Shown here piece after piece: positions 24,090-32,433 of a stretch of DNA of 64,000 nucleotides. The stretch's first letter is position 1, and each line of letters opens with the position of its first letter. Below the pieces are notes generated by a model. That model worked only from the letters and a program-made list of their open reading frames with translations, searched no databases and had not been told where the DNA came from. Position numbers and translations under genes: made by a program. Source of the stretch: Nemertoderma westbladi (Eukaryota; Xenacoelomorpha; Nemertodermatida; Nemertodermatidae). Location: the NCBI GenBank assembly GCA_032718475.1, contig JAUCBJ010005028.1, forward strand, positions 51,450-115,449, written 5' to 3'.

Positions 24090-25040
24090 ATGGCGGTTTC
24101 CCCAGACGCCCAGAATAGAGAATCTCCTGGAACTGTTGCTAATTCGCTTTACCCAAAGGATAATTACGCCTCTGTAAGTCAAACGAGCGTCTATTACCCT
24201 GCCACAAATGTGGCGGGTTACCCAACCACAAACCCGACTGGATACCCAACCATGAACGCGATGGGTTACCCACCTTCACCGCATATGGGTTACCCACCCT
24301 CACCTCCTATGGGTCCTCCAGACAGAAATCCGATGGGTCTCCCAGACACACTCTCGGCGAGCAACTCATTCGAAGACTTTGCAATTCTCAGCGGATTCTT
24401 TCGACGAGTCTATGGAATCCTCTTCTTAGAATTTCTGGTTGTCAGTCTCATTGTTTTTGCCTTTTTCTACGACGTCGAACTAGAAACGTTTATAGTGAGT
24501 TATCCAGCATTAATGGTGGTTGCAATAATTATTTATATTGTGCTGGTTGAAATGACATTTATGTGCTCCTTGGGGCGATATAGAGCGTACTTTCTTATCG
24601 ATAGGATAGTCCTGGTTATCCTGGCGCTAATTTTAGGATTTTCATTGGGTTTCGTCTGCCCCTGGGCCAAGGAAGGTGTGTTAGTTGCGCCTGTTACTGT
24701 CGCCGTTACCACCTTCTCAATATTGATATTCGCTTTTCAAACCAAAATCAAATTGTCGGGGATCGGGCCTTTCATACTCGTTGGATTTATCATACTGATT
24801 CAATTTGCAATATTTGTAATATTTTTCGGAGTGGATAAGTTATACATGATCGCCTACGGATGCATCGCCGCCTTTATCTATTGTATTTATCTAGTTCTCG
24901 ATACACAACTCATGGTGTTGGGCAGCCACCCAATCACAGTGAAACCGGATGACTACTTGAGCGCATCCATAAACCTTAACGTTGATATTTTTGCCGTTTT
25001 GTTCTACTACGTATTTGAAAAATGTGCACGTTCCAAATGA
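24090..25040 (+). CDS. Lifeguard/TMBIM (Bax-inhibitor-1 family) membrane protein, intronless
   Basis: 316 codons. Start context AGAATGG fits a Kozak-type start. Residues 1-90 are a Pro/Gly/Tyr-rich cytosolic head with repeated MGYPP motifs, as in GRINA/TMBIM3 and FAIM2. Seven hydrophobic segments follow, from GILFLEFLVVSLIVFAFFY to FAVLFYYVF. Family signatures are the late DTQLMVLG motif and the PDDYLSASINLNVDIFAVLF segment, equivalent to DTQL and PEEYIFAALNLYLDI in Lifeguard proteins. Family role: Golgi/ER calcium-leak proteins that dampen apoptosis. The gene has no introns, unlike typical animal Lifeguard genes, so a retrocopy origin is likely, but the frame is intact. It is flanked by two copies of a 0.4-kb repeat. 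The exact paralogue cannot be assigned. Confidence 0.92.
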   Translation: MAVSPDAQNRESPGTVANSLYPKDNYASVSQTSVYYPATNVAGYPTTNPTGYPTMNAMGYPPSPHMGYPPSPPMGPPDRNPMGLPDTLSASNSFEDFAILSGFFRRVYGILFLEFLVVSLIVFAFFYDVELETFIVSYPALMVVAIIIYIVLVEMTFMCSLGRYRAYFLIDRIVLVILALILGFSLGFVCPWAKEGVLVAPVTVAVTTFSILIFAFQTKIKLSGIGPFILVGFIILIQFAIFVIFFGVDKLYMIAYGCIAAFIYCIYLVLDTQLMVLGSHPITVKPDDYLSASINLNVDIFAVLFYYVFEKCARSK

Positions 25041-26146
25041 TGTAGGCCTGCTTGCTTCACTACACTGTACCAGTACGAAGTGCACTGCGCTTGGATAATG
25101 TGCACTGAAGTGCGCTAACATATCTCTATTTTGCGAGAGTATATTTGGGTAACTGTTTGGATATAAAGTACCTCATATTAATACTTTATTATTATTATTA
25201 TATTAAAAAATGTATATGTTAATATATTTGTTTTTGAGCGAAATTGAAGTCAGCTCACCCAGACGAGTATTACAAATACAGAGAAGAATTTCATAGTTTG
25301 ATAATTCCGCTATAATATGAAATTATTAAAAAATTACAATCTACCATGATAATTATTGTTCCGCTACCTAGTTCATGTAACAAAAAGAGACTTTGAAGAC
25401 TTCAAAAAATGAAATCGAAATATTACAAACTAAACTGTTTGGATGGCCTATTTATTTATGCATCATAAAGCCTATCTATATGCTTATTGATTCCAATATA
25501 TTGAGATCTTCACATATACATACATACTGTACATATTCATTATATTTATTCTAGTCGAAGATAATCACTTATAAATGTTCAATAATTAATTTATAATCTA
25601 TTAATTTAATATAACTCACTAATTTTATTGGTCACTAAAACAGTTGCCTTTTTCCATTAAACTTAAATGGTTTTTCCACTAATTTTTGCCACTAAAATAT
25701 ATACATTGGTCCTCTAAAATATTTTAATCATCACTAAATTGTATTATTTATTACCCAAAACCGACTGTAGCCTATTCTTTTGCATTTCGTTAAGTGTTTC
25801 AGTTAGAATAACGTGCCATTGTAACCTGCTCTTTTCTTTTTCTTGGTGATAATTCATAGATATGATTAGTAATTTATAATTAATATATTTTAGTGATGGT
25901 CAACATTTAGTGGAAACTTTATATTTTAGTGATTTTCCTGTATGAAAATGTGATAAAATGGATTTTATTTTTATCAGGTAGAAAAATTACTGCCATTAAA
26001 TTATGTTCAATTGAGTTAAAACTGAAGGAATAACAACTTTGTCACATTTTTAAAGCATTTTTTCACAAATTTTTAAAGCCTCTCCAAATATTTATATCTA
26101 AAATAATATATTGTATAAATACTACCATAACACGCCTTTTTAAGTC
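25041..26146. other. AT-rich intergenic, no gene seen
   Basis: Downstream of the Lifeguard stop. Several repeats of CACTAAAATA or CACTAATTTT motifs occur near 25615-25740. No coding region was recognised. Confidence 0.5.
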
Positions 26147-26548
26147 CTTTGATTTATGAGGAAGAAATAAAATACAGTACTATACCGGTACCGGTTATAA
26201 ATTATTAACAACTATCAGAAACTAAGATGATCTACGATTAATTATTTAGGTGTCTAATACTACTGTCGACATGCTGCATTGCAGCTGCATTATATAAATA
26301 TATAGAATAAGAATGATATGTCGGCTTGTCATAGATTATATGAATTTCAGAGGCGTCTCAAGAAAGTTATGGGGTGTCCACCAAGTATATTATTCTCTCC
26401 ATGAGGCTGGGCCGCCATAGCACATGGCAGGTGCCTCCCGTGCATTGGTTGACCCTCACGGTGACTTCTCACACCACTTATTGTACTCAAATATACATAA
26501 ATAAGTCATCGTGTACATAAATATATGGACATATATGTTTATATGGAC
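26147..26548 (+). repeat. 0.4-kb dispersed repeat, copy 2
   Basis: Direct copy of 20494-20891 with a few substitutions and a small insertion near 26173. After ATGGAC it continues into unrelated sequence rather than into the minisatellite. Confidence 0.9.
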
Positions 26549-27050
26549 AGGGGCTATCTCAACACTTCACTTCCCAGCATGACCTACTAAAGACATCTTT
26601 AGGTCATGTTCCCAGTAACTAAAATGAGGTAAGTTCACCACTTCCATAAACCACAATCCACAGCAATTAAATAGGAGTTGTTGACGTATGGTGCCAAATC
26701 CGTCAACTTTATCCAGGTTAGCTAAATATTAATCGGCCTTGGTGGGATCCATGGAGGCCTGTAAACATTGATGTAAAGGCTTTTGCGTAATTAGCCGGTT
26801 ATTTTCCCTTAAAGTACTCTGTAGTTGGTTTGCCAGGCATAAAAAGGCCGTGTCCTTGCTGTACTGGTGTTTTAGAGGACATAAAAGTCATTTCTTATGT
26901 ATTTGTACTGTATTTGTACTTTAGAGGACATAATCCACAATCTCGTGACGCAATAGCTGGATACTTTGAAACAGTGTCGCTACCATGACGACGGCTAGCA
27001 GCTGATATTGCCACGTCGACGTTTCTTTGTTTCTTTGTTCTCTCGTTGTT
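26549..27050. other. Upstream flank or U3 of the BEL/Pao element
   Basis: Includes GGCATAAAAAGG near 26836 (TATA-like) and a run of short motifs. No gene was seen. The left boundary of the retroelement could not be placed because no matching 3' LTR is present. Confidence 0.35.
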
Positions 27051-27057
27051 CAGGTTG

Positions 27058-27116
27058 ACCAATCAGAGCGTTTGTTGTCTCTGTGTTGGAGGTATATACA
27101 GAAACTCAGTAGTTCA
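27058..27116 (+). promoter_or_regulatory. Pol II promoter-like cluster, probable LTR/leader promoter
   Basis: A CCAAT box (GACCAATCAGAGCG, CCAAT at 27059-27063), a TATA-like TATATA at 27093-27098 and an initiator-like TCAGT about 15 bp farther fit a compact promoter upstream of the gag reading frame. The assignment to an LTR is inferred from position only. Confidence 0.45.
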
Positions 27117-28296
27117 GTGTTATGTTTTTTGCCCAGAGCCTAAGAACCGGCTTTTGGCACCTCCGTGTTTTCAGTTTTTAGTCTTACACTAGTAGGTTTA
27201 ATTATAAGGGCATATATCCTTTAACTGACGTACCGATCAAACTCATGGAATCACTGATCTGGGAATACACTGACTGCTGACACACGGCTTTTAATAACTG
27301 CTGAAACTGCTAAAATTACCTGCTCAATCGATACTGTGTACTGCTATTTGTTGTCGGTTATTCATTATATTGGTTGATGAATTATTATATTGGAATAACG
27401 AGAAATAACCCCGAAAACCCAATATTCTTGATATACCGAAGGTAAGAGAGAAAGGTTACCAATAACGATTGTGACTTATGTTAAAGTGGTTTGAAGTGAA
27501 TCTAATGTTATTTGATAGACCCTACATGAGTCAGTCTGTGTTCCTTTTATATGTGACTAAAATCAGTGAAGATTGGCAGATTAGTGTGCAGTATTGTGCA
27601 GCATTGTGTATGAGTGAGTCTGTTAAAGAAGCAATTCCTAAAGAATGCGCCATATATGTGAATTATAATTAAGCCATATCGTTGTGAGTAGTTTAAGTCA
27701 TAACTCTGTTTATATAGATAAAGCGCCACGTCCTAAAGGAACTGTTAATATTCCCCGAAGGTGAATAATATTGTCAGAGATTATATAATACTGTCAGTCG
27801 AATAATACATTAGGCTTACATAGCAATAAAATTAAACCGTCGAACCCAATCTCCCGGGAATATCCAGCGGGTGAATGATCGCGCACAGATTGGTTTCGAC
27901 TAGTGTAGTGAATCAAATATTTGTCATAGGCTAAAAAGCGATTTAATATCTAGAAGACATCCTAATTTGGCGGGTTAAACTGCCAAAGGTCTGAAAGCGC
28001 GAACATTAAAGGATATAGCTTCTTTATTGCGGTAAGCAATAAAGTTGAAAGTACCGGTCAACCGGTAAACCTGAACGGTCCATCTGTAGGTCCGTAGGCC
28101 TAACTGTCCTAACCGGTACTTCCGTATAAGTACAGTAGTATTATTCGATTTGATTATATATGCCGGTAGGTCTTAATAATTAATCGGGGACGCCTGGTTT
28201 TTATTGGGATTTTTACTTAGGCCTATTTCTGTCAGTTTTATTTGTTTGTAGGCCAGTATTGAACAGAAGGCATGTAAACCTGATCAGATTGTGCAG
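27117..28296. other. Leader of BEL/Pao element, no gene recognised
   Basis: Non-coding stretch between the promoter-like cluster and the 288-bp tandem duplication. Small reading frames (for example 27478-27672) show no recognisable domain. Confidence 0.4.
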
Positions 28297-28870
28297 ACGA
28301 TTTGTAGGCTGAGCTGTTGTCTGATTGCTGTTAAGTCTGAACGGATTGCAGTGTGTGTAGATCACCTGTCCGATTAAGTACGGTTAGGAAGTAGGGGCAG
28401 CGAACGCTGTAAGGTAAACCCCCAACTAAAGAATAAGTCGCACTACAGGGTTAGAGCGCATACTCCCTAATCATTTCGGAGTCTGCATGTCCTGTAGTTT
28501 ATTTAGGCTTGAGAGTAGTCTGCCATCGTTTAGTCTGTACTTTGTTTGTGTAAGTCTGTACGGGTAGCGTATAATTTTATTTAGATAATTTGTAGGCTGG
28601 ATAGTTGTCCGGCTGTTATTAGGTCTGAACGGATTGCAGTGTGTGTAGATCATTTGTCTGATTAAGTACGGTTAGGAAGTAGGGGCAGCGAACGCTGTAA
28701 GGTAAACCCCCAACTAAAGAATAAGTCGCACTACTGGGTTAGAGCGCATACTCCCTAATCATTTCGGAGTCTGCATGTCCTGTAGTTTGTTTAGGCTTGA
28801 TAGTAGTCTGTCAGTGTTCGGTCTGCATTTTGTTTGAGTAGTTTGTACGCGTAGCGTAATATTTATTATT
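28297..28870 (+). repeat. Tandem duplication, 288-bp period, in retroelement leader
   Basis: AAGTACGGTTAGGAAGTAGG occurs at 28376 and again at 28664, with long identical stretches (GCAGCGAACGCTGTAAGG, CTCCCTAATCATTTCGGAG). The two copies are clearly diverged at their ends, so the duplication is not very recent. Confidence 0.9.
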
Positions 28871-29810
28871 CAGAGTTTATGCGATTATTCGCAACATTCA
28901 CATTCCCCAAGTTTGTTCCTACAGTAATTGTGTTTGTTATACATACCGTTATAGTTAAATTAACCCCGGTACTACACGGGCTGCTTGGCGTAGGTAAAGA
29001 CTGGTGATTTTGTGCATCGGTCACTCCAGCAGATGCCGTGGTTCTTTTAGCTGTTCAAGTATATTTAACTACAGATTATATGTTATACAAGTACTCGTAC
29101 CTAATTTAGGGTTTAGTGTACAGTGCTTTCCGAAAGTAATTAGTGTAGGCATTATATTTGTGTTGTAAAGTGGTTGATAGGCACGTTCGATTAGCTCTAT
29201 TAACTTCTAGGTAGGAACACTCCGTGATACATAACGTAGAACCTATAGCGATACGGCTATAGGTCGTCAGGCGGTGGTATTTTCCTATCTGGACAACGCA
29301 GTGTATTTACTACTACTTATTATTTTCAAATACCGCAGTACCCTGTCAGTTGTAATAACCAGATTCTAACCCTTTGTTAGGCTGGTTTGTAGACTTCTTG
29401 TAAAATTACCCTAAAAATTCGTATTTTGTGTTTTTTGTAAATTTTTGTGTTTATTTAGAGATTGTAATCTCAACCCGAATCGTACGTAATTTGTAGTATT
29501 AAGTAACTTAGGTAAATTAGAATTATTTGTTTTAGTGTCCTATAAGTAACACTTCACTGAAAGCGCACCGCTTTGTGTAGTGATTAATCCCCAGAAATAA
29601 TAACATTTATTTCAAATATTGACAAAATCCATTAAAACGGGTATATATATATTATAAATCAAATCTAACGATTTATAAATAGTAGGCCTGCCATACAACA
29701 ATTAGGTCTCAATATCAGTTGGTCTACTGCTCAAATAGCGGTAATAAAGTAAGTAAAGTAACCAAGTAACCCTAAAAATTCAGAAATTCAATTATTTAAA
29801 ATAATTGATA
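28871..29810. other. Leader/5' region, no gene seen
   Basis: Non-coding sequence with imperfect stem motifs such as CCTATAGCGATACGGCTATAGG near 29240. No primer-binding site could be assigned with confidence. Confidence 0.4.
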
Positions 29811-30060
29811 TACCGGTATTTACGATAGGCCTATTATCTTTATTTCTGTAAATTTAGGCTGAAATTATACCGGTACTTGTAATTAATTCTAGTCCAGAAT
29901 TATATATACTACAAATTGTAAGCTGTATACCGGTATTCCCGATAGGCCTATTATATATTTATATATATTTGTGCTAAAATTATACCGGTATTCTGAGATA
30001 AACCTAGTCTGTAATAATACTTATATATACTATAAGCATACCGGTATTCTAATATATTAT
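29811..30060 (+). repeat. Diverged tandem repeat of about 118 bp rich in ACCGGT and AGGCCT
   Basis: ATACCGGTATT followed by CGATAGGCCTATTAT occurs at about 29811 and 29929, and partial copies of ATACCGGTATTCT follow. The array ends 120 bp before the gag start. Confidence 0.75.
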
Positions 30061-30180
30061 ATATCACGCTACACTGAGTAGCAGTACCGGTAATTAATTA
30101 CTAGGCTAGTAGTTAATACTGAGTTACTAGACTTACTCAGACTGTAATACAGCAGTAGACATTCCACGGTATACATAGTC

Positions 30181-32433
30181 ATGTCTGATACTAAGCAGAA
30201 CCTGTCAGACAGTTTATTAGATGTAACTATCTGCGACTCAGATAGAGACGTACAACCGTCTGGTCGTAAGTTCAGTTCACCTCCCACTGTGAGGAAGGTC
30301 ATCCCTCCAGTAGTAATAACAGAACCTAGGCTAGTCCAACATCGTAGGTCTATCATAGGCACCCGAGCTCAGGTCAAGCGGGACCAAGAAGCAGCGGACC
30401 AGCAACAACCCGCTAGTCAAGAACTTATTCCTCAGCGGCCCAGCAGCTCCAGTAGTGAGGATACTGTAGAGCTGACACCCGAGCGCGGAGCAGAGATGAC
30501 GGATGCGGTTTATACGGATCCCCTTCTCATCCTTCCTGCAGCCGTACTCACTAGGTTATTGATCGCGGTGGAAGAACACCAGATCGATTGGGCGAGAAGT
30601 CAACGGTCAACTAGAGATAGTTATGCGGGATACACGAGTGAAGAACTGAAGTCTATTGTCGAGTCGCAATGGAACTTCCCCGGACCCGGACTCCCGTTTG
30701 ATTTATCAGAAGCTGCCTGGGAAGACATACACCGGATGGGAGTAGCCAAGGAAACCATCGATCCAGCTGTGTGGAAGAGGTCCGCAGCCGGATACGCACA
30801 GGGATTCTTCAGCTCTATAGAGCGATTAAAAGAACAACTGTTTCAACAACCTCAAGGACCTCAAGAGCAGGGATTGCTGCTTTATCAAGTTAGAGAAAGA
30901 ATTCTACGAATCAGGCTAATCTTATCAGCCTTTGAGGAAGCTTCTAAACGAAGACAAGACACGTCGTTGCAAGTCGCCGTAAAGACTTGGTTTCAAAGGG
31001 TGAATCTCCAGGTTCAAGGAACAGCTCAGTGGAAAGCTCAGCTGGAGGAGCGATCAACCCATGGAGAATCAACAGACGCCACTTTTTCCCAAGTGGAAAG
31101 TGAAGCGACGGCAGAGAAACCACATAAGAGAGATGCCATTGACATCTATCTGTCAGACTATCAGCGTTTTTTAGGTGATGACGAGTTGAGGAGAAGGTTA
31201 GATGGACTTAACCCTAATAGCGAAGGAACCAAGCTTGTGTTGGATGCCATCGATGTGGAAATGAGGGCTGCGAATCAGGCTAAATTTGATGAACAACTCC
31301 GCCTGACACGAGTCCAAGAAGAACAAGTAAAGAAAAAACGTATAGAAGACAGAAAGGCAGCGGCAGTAGCAGCAGCAGTGGCAGCTGCAGAAGCAGAAAT
31401 AAAAGCGGCAGCGGCAGAGGCAGCGGCAGAGGCAAAAGCGGCAGCGGCAGAGGCCGAAGCGGAAAGAAAAGTGGCGGAGGCAGTGGTAGAAGCAGAACGG
31501 AGAGCGGCTGAAGAAACCACCCAATTAGAATTGGAAAACATTCAGGAGAATCAAGACTGCATAAATAAACAGTTAACAGCTAGTAATATGCAGATGATGA
31601 ATCGATCTACTCCCAAAAGACAGGGATATACATCATCTGAGGAAGGCGATACCACCGATACTGAAGGCAAGGGAAATAGATCTCGTCTAAGTAGACGTAA
31701 AAGAACATTCCACCGTCACAAATTGCCTGATTTGCCTCCAGCTGTTAGAAGGCAACTAAATAACACCAACTTAGGTAGTACAGAGCCCACAGACCAAATA
31801 ATTAAAATAGAAAGACTCCCTACTATAGTAGATGAGCCTGAAATAATTAGGCCTGTTCTTGAAATCACCCCTTCGGTGATAGACACACCTGTGCTCCCTG
31901 AAACTACCTCTAAATTCCCTCTGCATAGCACTAAGCTACCTGTGCCCCGCAGAACTGCCCAGGAGACAGTTCAGGTCCTGGACCCCGAGCGAAATATTCA
32001 CAATTTGTCGCCCGTTGTCCCTCGTCCGCCCGATACAACGTTGGCGACTCCCGCTTCGGCGGTCGAATGGGTGGACGAGAGACGGCGGGGGATGGATATC
32101 CTGCTCGGGCAGATGCAGGAGACTGTCCAGCAATTCAAGGGCACAGTAAGGGAAAGTAGGCTAGAGTTGCAAGAAGTGCAGCAAAGTATCGCGCTTGAAC
32201 GCGATAAATTAGTAAATACACAAAGGGGTATACCACCACCCTCTGTAACAATGTGTCAACCTGTTAGGTCTGAAGTATCTCATGCGCAAGGTGTGGAGCC
32301 TACACGCATATATACTGCTAGCGAAGTTGAAACTCCTATAGTGAACCCTTTTAAGGGTAATTATAGACCTGTTGATAATGATATTCCATATAGAACTGAT
32401 CATAATCCGAGAAATTTATATACCGATAACTAG
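30181..32433 (+). CDS. BEL/Pao-type Gag, N-terminal part, cut by transposon insertion
   Basis: About 750 codons starting at ATG 30181. The first 150 residues are polar and disordered, a helical region follows, and residues about 395-455 are an Ala/Glu-rich coiled coil (many AAAEA repeats). The rest is Pro-rich and charged with an SSEEGDTTDTEG acidic patch. The apparent stop at 32431-32433 is created by the hAT-like insertion: the host frame continues in phase after the element at 35309. No Pfam-type domain is recognisable by eye; the Gag assignment rests on the continuity with the DUF1759/zinc-knuckle part downstream. The original protein would be unusually long for Gag. Confidence 0.65.
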   Translation: MSDTKQNLSDSLLDVTICDSDRDVQPSGRKFSSPPTVRKVIPPVVITEPRLVQHRRSIIGTRAQVKRDQEAADQQQPASQELIPQRPSSSSSEDTVELTPERGAEMTDAVYTDPLLILPAAVLTRLLIAVEEHQIDWARSQRSTRDSYAGYTSEELKSIVESQWNFPGPGLPFDLSEAAWEDIHRMGVAKETIDPAVWKRSAAGYAQGFFSSIERLKEQLFQQPQGPQEQGLLLYQVRERILRIRLILSAFEEASKRRQDTSLQVAVKTWFQRVNLQVQGTAQWKAQLEERSTHGESTDATFSQVESEATAEKPHKRDAIDIYLSDYQRFLGDDELRRRLDGLNPNSEGTKLVLDAIDVEMRAANQAKFDEQLRLTRVQEEQVKKKRIEDRKAAAVAAAVAAAEAEIKAAAAEAAAEAKAAAAEAEAERKVAEAVVEAERRAAEETTQLELENIQENQDCINKQLTASNMQMMNRSTPKRQGYTSSEEGDTTDTEGKGNRSRLSRRKRTFHRHKLPDLPPAVRRQLNNTNLGSTEPTDQIIKIERLPTIVDEPEIIRPVLEITPSVIDTPVLPETTSKFPLHSTKLPVPRRTAQETVQVLDPERNIHNLSPVVPRPPDTTLATPASAVEWVDERRRGMDILLGQMQETVQQFKGTVRESRLELQEVQQSIALERDKLVNTQRGIPPPSVTMCQPVRSEVSHAQGVEPTRIYTASEVETPIVNPFKGNYRPVDNDIPYRTDHNPRNLYTDN

